NCBI GenBank assembly: GCA_009920875.1
Contig: RFZE01000088.1
Location: 1-6,210, forward strand
Direction: 5' to 3'
Length of the DNA stretch: 6,210 nt
Source of the DNA: Alphaproteobacteria bacterium
GTDB lineage: Bacteria; Pseudomonadota; Alphaproteobacteria; RS24
Every line of letters starts with the position of its first letter. Positions within the stretch are counted from its first letter, which is position 1. Below are positions 1-5,451 of the stretch, piece by piece. The translations under genes were made by a program, and so were the position numbers. The notes under the pieces were generated by a model. The model was not told where the DNA came from and ran no database searches. It saw nothing but the letters and a program-made list of their open reading frames with translations.

Positions 1-1730
1 AGGTCAACGGCAGCCGTGTAATCAGGCTTCTCCGTGCCTTTCATAATGCCCGGCTTTTCTTTGAACTGGCGACGCACTTCTTCAACGATTGCACCACCGG
101 CACGGCCAACGGCCATCATGCCCATCGCGCCAAACAGATATGGCAGCAGACCGCCGATAAACAGGCCGGTCACGACATAAGGATTGGACAGTGAGAAGTC
201 AGGCGTCACACCGGCGAAATAGCTGTATTGGTCAGCATTGGCGGTGAAGTAACGCAAGTCTTGCGTGTAAGCGGCAAACAACACCAGAGCACCCAAACCG
301 GCAGAACCGATAGCGTAACCTTTGGTAACCGCTTTCGTGGTGTTGCCGACAGCGTCCAGCGCGTCAGTCGTGTCGCGCACGCTTTCCGGCAACTCAGCCA
401 TTTCAGCAATACCACCGGCATTGTCGGTCACGGGGCCAAAGGCGTCGAGCGCAACAACCATGCCGGCCAGCGCCAACATGGTGGTCACGGCAATGGCAAT
501 GCCGAACAGACCGGCAAGGCTGTAAGTGGCGATAATGCCGACAACGATAACGATGGCCGGCAGCGCCGTCGCTTCCATAGAAACGGCAAGCCCCTGAATG
601 ACGTTTGTGCCATGACCGGTTTCAGAAGCGGCCGCCACTGACTTAACCGGACGGAAGTTCACGCCGGTATAATATTCGGTAATCCAAATAATCAGGCCGG
701 TAATGGCCAGACCCAGCACGCCACAGAGATAGAGGCTCATGCCGTTAAACACTTGGCCTTCAATCACGCGCTGCGTGTCGAGGCCGATAACCGCGTCGGT
801 GACGAAGTAAAGCGCAATCAAGCTGAGCACGGCAGAGGCGATAAAGCCTTTATACAGCGCGCCCATGATTGAGTTACTGGCACCGAGGCGAACAAAAAAT
901 GTACCGGCGATTGAAGTGATGATGCAGGTGGCACCAATGGCCAGCGGATACATCATCATGGTCAGCGCGTCGGCGGTGAAGAAAATGGAGCTCAAGACCA
1001 TGGTGGCAACAATCGTCACCGCATAGGTTTCAAACAAGTCAGCCGCCATACCGGCGCAGTCACCGACATTATCTCCGACATTGTCAGCAATGGTGGCCGG
1101 GTTGCGCGGGTCATCTTCAGGAATACCGGCCTCAACTTTACCGACAAGGTCGCCGCCCACGTCAGCACCTTTGGTGAAGATGCCGCCGCCAAGACGGGCA
1201 AAGATTGAAATCAAAGAAGCGCCAAAGCCGAGCGCGACAAGCGCGTCAACGACTTCGCGGCTATCGGGCGACAGGCCGAAACCGTCAACCAGAACGGCGA
1301 AGTAGACGGCAACAGAAAGCAGCGCCAGACCGGCAACCAACATGCCGGTGACGGCACCTGAACGGAAGGCCATGGACAGGCCACCGGCAAGGCTTTCACT
1401 GGCTGCTTGCGTGGTGCGGACATTGGCACGCACCGAAACCAGCATGCCGACATATCCGGCAGCGCCGGACAGGGCTGCACCGACCACAAAACCGGCCGAA
1501 ACTTTAGCGCCGAGGAGGAATGTAACCAAAATGGCGATCGCCAAACCAACAATACCAATTGTTCGATATTGGCGGTTCAGATAGGCGCCTGCGCCTTCTT
1601 GAATGGCCGATGCAATTTCCTGCATCCGCTCATTGCCGGCGTCAGCCGCCATAATGCTGCGAGCCGCCCAAACGCCATATGCAATGGCGAGCAGACCTGA
1701 CCCGATGATAAGCCACATCAAAGTGCTCAT
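1..1730 (-). CDS. hppA: K+-independent proton-pumping membrane pyrophosphatase, 3' end beyond the window
   Basis: Integral inner-membrane enzyme that hydrolyses pyrophosphate to two phosphates and pumps H+ across the membrane. An ATG at 1730 opens 576 codons that run off the left edge; the family is about 700 residues, so roughly the last fifth is missing. Visible family marks are EGAGAYLNRQY (residues 45-55), the substrate-site segment GADVGGDLVGKVE (about 188-200), the Asp-rich DNVGDNVGD (216-224) that binds Mg-pyrophosphate, and many hydrophobic membrane segments (for example 3-22, 57-73, 77-98 and 125-148). The subfamily marker GNTTKAVTKG has Lys at 466 and Thr at 469. These replace the Ala and Ala/Gly of K+-dependent enzymes, so this should be the K+-independent, H+-pumping class. 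The start is supported by AAGAGGA 7 bases upstream. It follows thiL on the same strand after 147 bases. Assignment is near certain; ion specificity is inferred from the motif. Confidence 0.97.
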   Translation of the reverse strand, partial: MSTLMWLIIGSGLLAIAYGVWAARSIMAADAGNERMQEIASAIQEGAGAYLNRQYRTIGIVGLAIAILVTFLLGAKVSAGFVVGAALSGAAGYVGMLVSVRANVRTTQAASESLAGGLSMAFRSGAVTGMLVAGLALLSVAVYFAVLVDGFGLSPDSREVVDALVALGFGASLISIFARLGGGIFTKGADVGGDLVGKVEAGIPEDDPRNPATIADNVGDNVGDCAGMAADLFETYAVTIVATMVLSSIFFTADALTMMMYPLAIGATCIITSIAGTFFVRLGASNSIMGALYKGFIASAVLSLIALYFVTDAVIGLDTQRVIEGQVFNGMSLYLCGVLGLAITGLIIWITEYYTGVNFRPVKSVAAASETGHGTNVIQGLAVSMEATALPAIVIVVGIIATYSLAGLFGIAIAVTTMLALAGMVVALDAFGPVTDNAGGIAEMAELPESVRDTTDALDAVGNTTKAVTKGYAIGSAGLGALVLFAAYTQDLRYFTANADQYSYFAGVTPDFSLSNPYVVTGLFIGGLLPYLFGAMGMMAVGRAGGAIVEEVRRQFKEKPGIMKGTEKPDYTAAVD

Positions 1731-1737
1731 GAGTAAA

Positions 1738-1744
1738 TCCTCTT
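1738..1744 (-). promoter_or_regulatory. Shine-Dalgarno site of hppA
   Basis: Reads AAGAGGA on the minus strand, 7 bases before the ATG at 1730. It is one of the strongest ribosome binding sites in the window and fixes the hppA start. It lies 7 bases after the stem-loop at 1752-1780. Confidence 0.7.
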
Positions 1745-1751
1745 TTGTTAT

Positions 1752-1780
1752 GGGAATGACCTGAAAACGGTCGCATTCCC
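1752..1780 (-). promoter_or_regulatory. Stem-loop in the hppA leader
   Basis: On the minus strand GGGAAT pairs with ATTCCC and GACC pairs with GGTC. This gives a 10-bp stem with a 2-base bulge (GC) on the 5' side and a 7-base loop (GTTTTCA). No T-run follows on either strand, so it does not look like an intrinsic terminator. Its place just before the hppA ribosome binding site fits a leader structure affecting mRNA stability or initiation, or a protein-binding inverted repeat. The pairing is seen directly; the role is inference. Confidence 0.45.
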
Positions 1781-1807
1781 TCCCCTATAAAGTGAGCGAG
1801 ATATGCC

Positions 1808-1893
1808 AAAAAAAGCCCGCAAAAGCAAGAAGAAGCCAAGAAAAAGCGAAGAAAAATGTAAATATTCGCAAAAACGCCTAAAAGTGACGAAAA
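1808..1893. repeat. Helically phased A-tract array (probable intrinsically bent DNA)
   Basis: The plus strand carries A-runs at 1808-1814, 1821-1824, 1841-1845, 1852-1856, 1870-1874, 1880-1883 and 1890-1893. The weaker AT or purine patches gaagaag (about 1829-1835) and aaatatt (1860-1866) sit in the two gaps. Successive centres are about 10-11 bp apart (1811, 1822.5, ~1832, 1843, 1854, ~1863, 1872, 1881.5, 1891.5), close to one DNA turn. Such phasing is known to bend DNA. The array fills the thiL-hppA gap and runs 16 bases into the 3' end of thiL. It lies upstream of hppA with respect to transcription, where bent A/T-rich DNA could help RNA polymerase or a nucleoid protein bind. No convincing -35/-10 pair was found: TTGGCA at 1809-1804 and TATAGG at 1789-1784 are only 14 apart. 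Confidence 0.5.
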
Positions 1894-2807
1894 CCGCGCC
1901 TTTCAAGGATGATTTCACTGCCATCTGCGGCCAATAATCGGGCATGTCCGCGTTCAGATGAAGAAAATCGGCCGATGCGGGTCAAGCTAATACCGTGTTT
2001 CGACGCAAGTGCAGCCAGACTGTCGACTTTATCCGGCGCTGCCGTAAAAGCGATTTGCAAATCATCACCCCCACTGACCAAAGCTTTTATGTCACCATGC
2101 GCCTTTCCGGCTTCTGAAAGCGGAACATGCTCTGCCGATATCTCCATCACGCCACCGCTGGCCACGCATAAGTGGTCAAGGTCAGCCATAAGGCCGTCCG
2201 ACACATCAATCGCTGCATTAGCTATACCGCGCATAGCTTGACCGAAGGCCAGAGGCGGTTGCGGGTCGGCATAAGCTGTGCCGCCGCGCTCCAAATCAAG
2301 AAATCCGTCGCCGATTGTGCCGGTCACATAAACATCGTCTCCATCTAGCGCGCCACTGCGCGTCAGCATTTGCCCTTGCGGCACCAATCCGTGCACCGTC
2401 AATCCGGCGAAACCATGCGCCGCGCGCACCGTATCGCCGCCCCATAGCTGCATGTCATGGGTTTTAAGCCCCGCTCCGAGCGCAGCGGTGAATGTCTCAA
2501 GCCAGCTTCTATCCCAATGCGGCGCAATGCCGAGCGTAAGAACACAGCCAAAAGGCTGCGCGCCCTTGGCGGCGAGGTCAGAAATATTGCAAGCCAGCAT
2601 GCGCTTGGCGACCAGCGCGCCATCGGCATTTTCGGGAAAGTGCACACCGGCGACCAGCATATCAGTGCTGATGACCAACTCGTCGCCTGCCGGAACATTG
2701 ACCCGCGCCGCATCATCGCTAAGCCCAGCCGCCGCTTCATTGTTTGCCAAAGGCGCGAGCAGTTCGGCAATCAGGCCAAACTCATCAAGCTGCGCATTGT
2801 CAGACAT
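1878..2807 (-). CDS. thiL: Thiamine-monophosphate kinase
   Basis: Cytosolic enzyme that phosphorylates thiamine monophosphate with ATP to give the cofactor thiamine diphosphate. The 309 residues are slightly short for a family of about 320. The PurM/ThiL-type N-terminal domain shows GLSDDAA (28-34), STDMLVAGVHF (47-57) and NISDLAAKGA (74-83), which together form the Mg-ATP site, followed by GGDTVR (123-128). The C-terminal domain carries DVSDGL (201-206) and SGGDDLQIAFT (245-255). The last motif is usually GG(E/D)DYEL, so Tyr-Glu is replaced by Leu-Gln here. The ATG at 2807 starts one base after the nusB stop (TAAAATG junction), which implies translational coupling; only a weak GGCGGT lies upstream. 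The TAG stop at 1880-1878 follows the typical ending GFRHF. No intrinsic terminator follows. Function is confident from the motifs. Confidence 0.96.
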   Translation of the reverse strand: MSDNAQLDEFGLIAELLAPLANNEAAAGLSDDAARVNVPAGDELVISTDMLVAGVHFPENADGALVAKRMLACNISDLAAKGAQPFGCVLTLGIAPHWDRSWLETFTAALGAGLKTHDMQLWGGDTVRAAHGFAGLTVHGLVPQGQMLTRSGALDGDDVYVTGTIGDGFLDLERGGTAYADPQPPLAFGQAMRGIANAAIDVSDGLMADLDHLCVASGGVMEISAEHVPLSEAGKAHGDIKALVSGGDDLQIAFTAAPDKVDSLAALASKHGISLTRIGRFSSSERGHARLLAADGSEIILERRGFRHF

Positions 2808-2808
2808 T

Positions 2809-3279
2809 TTAGCTTACCGCCGAGTCTTTATCATTGGCCAAGCTTTTGGCGACATTATCAAGCAGCGCATTGGCCATGCCGCCCTCTGCCTCTTCAAAAA
2901 AGGCATGGGCAATATCGGCATATTGCGACACCACCACTTTTGGCGGGATATGCGGCGCGTATATGAGTTCTTGCACACCGCAGCGCAAAATGGCGCGCAA
3001 AGTGCTGTCGAGGCGCGCCAAGCTCCAATTCTCAGCCAGCTTGCCGTCAATCAAACGGTCTATGGCCATTTGGTTTTCCACCACGCCGCGCAACAGCATT
3101 TCAAAATGAGCGCTATCAGCCTGCGGTAACTCAATATTCTCGAGCTTCAATTCCATGCGATGCTCGCCGAACTCACGGATAATCACCTCCAGCGGCGTGC
3201 GCGCAATATCCATTTGATAAAGCGCCTGCACAGCGAGCAAGCGCGCGGCGGATCGGGCATCATGTGTATCAGCACTCAT
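2809..3279 (-). CDS. nusB: Transcription antitermination protein NusB
   Basis: Small all-helical RNA-binding protein that, with NusE (ribosomal protein S10), binds boxA in rRNA leaders and helps RNA polymerase resist termination. The 156 residues match the family length. Visible marks are the N-terminal ARLLAVQALYQMD helix (12-24), DGKLAENWSLARLDSTLRAI then LRCGVQEL (about 78-105), and the C-terminal PPKVVVSQYADIAHAFFEE block followed by MANALLDNVAK. The usual FVNG(V/I)LD is MANALLD here, a modest change. The ATG at 3279 lies 15 bases after the ribH stop. AGGGG overlapping that stop is the best ribosome-site candidate but is 12 bases from the ATG, which is long. It sits inside the riboflavin operon, as in many proteobacteria; this arrangement does not imply a role in riboflavin synthesis. 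Confidence 0.96.
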   Translation of the reverse strand: MSADTHDARSAARLLAVQALYQMDIARTPLEVIIREFGEHRMELKLENIELPQADSAHFEMLLRGVVENQMAIDRLIDGKLAENWSLARLDSTLRAILRCGVQELIYAPHIPPKVVVSQYADIAHAFFEEAEGGMANALLDNVAKSLANDKDSAVS

Positions 3280-3294
3280 AGAGGCGGTTTACCC

Positions 3295-3720
3295 CTAAGA
3301 CCAGCTATCGCGCAAGCCTATCAGTGCAATGGCCGCTTTTGCCGCACCACCGCCCTTGTCTTTTTCAGACATTTTGCAGCGCGCCCATGCTTGGTCACTA
3401 TTCTCGACCGTTTGAATGCCGTTGCCGATGGCCAGCTTGTCTTTAATGCCAAGCTCCATCAGACCGCGCGCACTTTCATTGCAGACAATTTCGTAATGGG
3501 TCGTTTCGCCGCGAATGACAACGCCAAGCGCAACATAGCCGTCATAATTATTTGTCACGGCGGCATATTTAATCGCCACCGGCACTTCCAACACGCCGGG
3601 CACGGCAACCCGTTCATGGGTTATCCCCGCCGCGTCAAGCGCGGCAATCGCGCCCTCGGCCAATGCGTCGGCCATATCTTCATAAAATCGCGCTTCAACA
3701 ATCAGAACTTTTTTCGACAT
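3295..3720 (-). CDS. ribH: 6,7-dimethyl-8-ribityllumazine synthase
   Basis: Cytosolic enzyme, usually a hollow-shell oligomer, that condenses the pyrimidine made by RibD with the 4-carbon phosphate made by RibB to form lumazine, the substrate of RibE. With the ATG at 3720 the protein has 141 residues, normal for the short bacterial form. Motifs in order are EARFYEDM (9-16, aromatic residue stacking on the substrate), VPGVLEVP (40-47), GVVIRGETTHYE (66-77, containing the phosphate-site residues and the catalytic-type His75), CNESARGLMELG (80-91), GNGIQTVEN (99-107) and KGGGAAKAAI (122-131). A TTG at 3756 would add 12 residues but overlaps ribBX by 35 bases and lies before the normal family start, so it was not used. 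The stop codon of ribBX and this ATG form TAAAATG with one base between, implying coupling. Confidence 0.97.
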   Translation of the reverse strand: MSKKVLIVEARFYEDMADALAEGAIAALDAAGITHERVAVPGVLEVPVAIKYAAVTNNYDGYVALGVVIRGETTHYEIVCNESARGLMELGIKDKLAIGNGIQTVENSDQAWARCKMSEKDKGGGAAKAAIALIGLRDSWS

Positions 3721-3721
3721 T

Positions 3722-4834
3722 TTATGCCCCGTCCGTAATCGGTCGCTGACCGACAATTTCTAAATCATAGCCTTCCAACGCCACCACAGTGCGCGGCGTG
3801 TCGGACAAGAGTTCGATTTGATGTAAGCCCAAATCGGCAACAATTTGCGCACCCAAACCATAATCAAGCAAACGCGTCGGCATCGGGTCGCCGCTTGATT
3901 GCGGGTTCATGCTATCGGTGAACGGCGTCGGCGAGGTATTGCGGATAATCACAACAACGCCGCGCCCTTCTGCATCGATTTTTTCCAGTGCTTTTTGAAA
4001 CACACCGGCGCGCGGCATGCCGCTACCGGCAATATCAGCCACCAAATTTTCCGCATGGAAGCGCGTCAGCACCGGCTTGTCGCCTGAAATATCGCCCTTC
4101 ACCAGCGCAATATGCTCCTCATTGGTCACCGTATTCATATAAATATGCGCTTTCATCTCGCTGCCATTGGCCAGCTTGAACGTGTCTTCATGAATGCGTT
4201 GAATGAGCGTATCATTGCGGCGGCGATAGGCAATCAAATCGGCAATCGTGCCGAGTTTCAGGCCATGTATTTGCGCGAATTGCACAAGGTCGGGCAAGCG
4301 CGCCATGGTGCCGTCATCATTCATAATCTCGCAAATCACCCCGGCCGGATAAAGACCGGCAAGGCGCGCAATATCAACCGAGGCTTCGGTGTGGCCGGCG
4401 CGTATCAGCACGCCGCCATCGCGTGCCACCAGCGGGAAAATATGGCCGGGCGAAACAATGTCTTGCATGGCTTTGGTCGGGTCGATGGCAACCGACACTG
4501 TCTTAGAGCGGTCATGGGCTGAGATGCCGGTCGAAATCCCCTCGCGCGCTTCAATGGAAACGGTGAAGGCGGTTTGATGACGCGAGCGATTGTTTTGCGA
4601 CATCAATTCAAGGCCAAGCTGGTCAGCGCGCTCCTGCATCAGCGTCAGGCAAATCAGGCCACGACCGAATTTCGCCATGAAGTTAATCGCATCGGGCGTT
4701 GCCATTTGCGCGGGGATAATCAAATCACCCTCATTTTCGCGGTCTTCGGCATCGACCAACACAATCATCTTGCCGTTGCGCGTGTCTTCAATAATTTCTT
4801 CCGGCGGGGAAATATACTGGCTGAACTCGCTCAT
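3722..4834 (-). CDS. ribB: 3,4-dihydroxy-2-butanone 4-phosphate synthase with degenerate RibA-like C-terminal domain (RibBX type)
   Basis: The N-terminal half converts ribulose 5-phosphate to 3,4-dihydroxy-2-butanone 4-phosphate plus formate, supplying the 4-carbon unit for RibH. The RibB domain (about 8-205) is intact: DAEDRENEGD (28-37, acidic Mg-binding loop), RHQTAFTVSIEAREGISTGI (85-104), GHIFPL (130-135) and RAGHTEASVD (145-154). The C-terminal part (about 228-366) aligns by eye to GTP cyclohydrolase II, including the late DYGLGAQIVADLGLHQIELL block (324-343). It has no cysteine at all, so the three zinc ligands are gone, and the QEGRGIG catalytic stretch is absent. Automatic annotation may call this bifunctional RibBA, but cyclohydrolase activity is very unlikely. 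The layout matches the RibBX variants described in proteobacteria from Shewanella work. The ATG at 4834 overlaps the ribE stop (ATGA) and has GGAGG 6 bases upstream. Confidence 0.95.
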   Translation of the reverse strand: MSEFSQYISPPEEIIEDTRNGKMIVLVDAEDRENEGDLIIPAQMATPDAINFMAKFGRGLICLTLMQERADQLGLELMSQNNRSRHQTAFTVSIEAREGISTGISAHDRSKTVSVAIDPTKAMQDIVSPGHIFPLVARDGGVLIRAGHTEASVDIARLAGLYPAGVICEIMNDDGTMARLPDLVQFAQIHGLKLGTIADLIAYRRRNDTLIQRIHEDTFKLANGSEMKAHIYMNTVTNEEHIALVKGDISGDKPVLTRFHAENLVADIAGSGMPRAGVFQKALEKIDAEGRGVVVIIRNTSPTPFTDSMNPQSSGDPMPTRLLDYGLGAQIVADLGLHQIELLSDTPRTVVALEGYDLEIVGQRPITDGA

Positions 4835-5451
4835 AATGTGCCTCCAAGTTCTTCTTCTGCTTGTTTGAGACGCGCGACATAGCGCGCCAGAACGTCAATT
4901 TCCAAATTGACGATATCGCCCACTTTTGAAAGGCCCCAAGTGGTGACCTCCTGCGTGTGCGGAATGAGATTGACGCCAAAGGTCAGCCCGTCGACTTCAT
5001 TAACGGTCAGCGATGTGCCGTCCAGCGTCACCGAACCTTTCGGCGCAATAAACGGCATCAGCGCCGACTTGGTTTTGAATGCATAGCGTTGGCTGTCGCC
5101 TTCGGGCGTGATGGCAGTGATTTCGGCCAGCCCATCAACATGGCCCGTCACAATATGCCCGCCCAGCTCGTCACCCATTTTCAGCGCGCGCTCCAAATTA
5201 AGCTTTGTGCCTTCTTGCCATTTACCGGCCGAGGTGACGTCCAGCGTCTCTTTCGAGACCTCAACCGCAAACCAATCGCCGTCAGCGCCTTTGCCTTTTT
5301 CAATCACCGTCAAGCAGACACCGGAATGGGAAATCGATGCACCGAGGTCAATCGTGTCCGTGTCATAGGCGGTCAGCACGTCAAAGCGCGTATCCCCGCT
5401 TTGCGTGACTTTGGCAATGGTGCCGATATCAGTGACAATTCCGGTGAACAT
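4831..5451 (-). CDS. ribE: Riboflavin synthase, alpha subunit
   Basis: Catalyses the last step of the pathway: two molecules of 6,7-dimethyl-8-ribityllumazine dismutate to riboflavin and the pyrimidine that RibH reuses. The 206 residues match the family. Two tandem lumazine-binding barrels are seen. The first has MFTGIV at the very N-terminus, SGVCLTV (43-49) and NLERALKMGDELGGHIVTGH (85-104). The second spans about 99-190 with GHVDG (103-107), KGSVTLDGTSLTVNEV (138-153), FGVNLIPHT (158-166) and GDIVNLEIDVLARYV (178-192). The start is the ATG at 5451, because MFTGIV is the usual first peptide; an in-frame TTG one codon earlier is not needed. This ATG overlaps the ribD stop by one base (TGATG) and has AAAGGA 7 bases upstream. 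The gene overlaps ribBX by 4 bases. Also called ribC in some species. Confidence 0.97.
   Translation of the reverse strand: MFTGIVTDIGTIAKVTQSGDTRFDVLTAYDTDTIDLGASISHSGVCLTVIEKGKGADGDWFAVEVSKETLDVTSAGKWQEGTKLNLERALKMGDELGGHIVTGHVDGLAEITAITPEGDSQRYAFKTKSALMPFIAPKGSVTLDGTSLTVNEVDGLTFGVNLIPHTQEVTTWGLSKVGDIVNLEIDVLARYVARLKQAEEELGGTL
4841..4845 (-). promoter_or_regulatory. Shine-Dalgarno site of ribBX
   Basis: GGAGG on the minus strand, 6 bases before the ATG at 4834 and lying inside the last codons of ribE. It is close to consensus, so the ATGA-overlapping start can recruit ribosomes as well as use coupling. Confidence 0.7.

Noticed and set aside
228..641. Plus-strand open frame of 137 codons within the hppA region
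   Set aside because: It is antisense to conserved pyrophosphatase sequence including the GNTTKA motif, with a low-complexity His/Gly/Arg-rich product.
1740..1877. Intrinsic terminator after thiL
   Set aside because: There are T-runs on the minus strand (for example after GCGGGC near 1815-1820), but no complementary GC-rich arm precedes them, and the real stem-loop at 1752-1780 lacks a following T-run.
1748..1945. Minus-strand 65-codon frame spanning the end of thiL and the gap
   Set aside because: It overlaps thiL in another frame and its Phe/Leu-rich middle is simply the T-rich complement of the A-tracts; no ribosome site or family match was seen.
2452..3129. Long plus-strand open frame of 225 codons across the nusB-thiL junction
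   Set aside because: It is antisense to two well-identified genes, matches no family I recognise, and has no supported start. It is the complement-strand shadow of GC-rich coding sequence.
3160..3738. Plus-strand open frame of 192 codons opposite ribH and the nusB start
   Set aside because: It fully overlaps ribH, whose lumazine synthase motifs are unmistakable. The His/Arg-rich translation is typical of an antisense shadow.
3721..3756. TTG at 3756 as the start of ribH
   Set aside because: It would add 12 non-conserved residues and a 35-base overlap with ribBX, while the ATG at 3720 gives the normal family length.
3722..4834. Bifunctional RibBA with GTP cyclohydrolase II activity
   Set aside because: The C-terminal domain has no cysteines and lacks the QEGRGIG motif, so only the RibB activity is supported.
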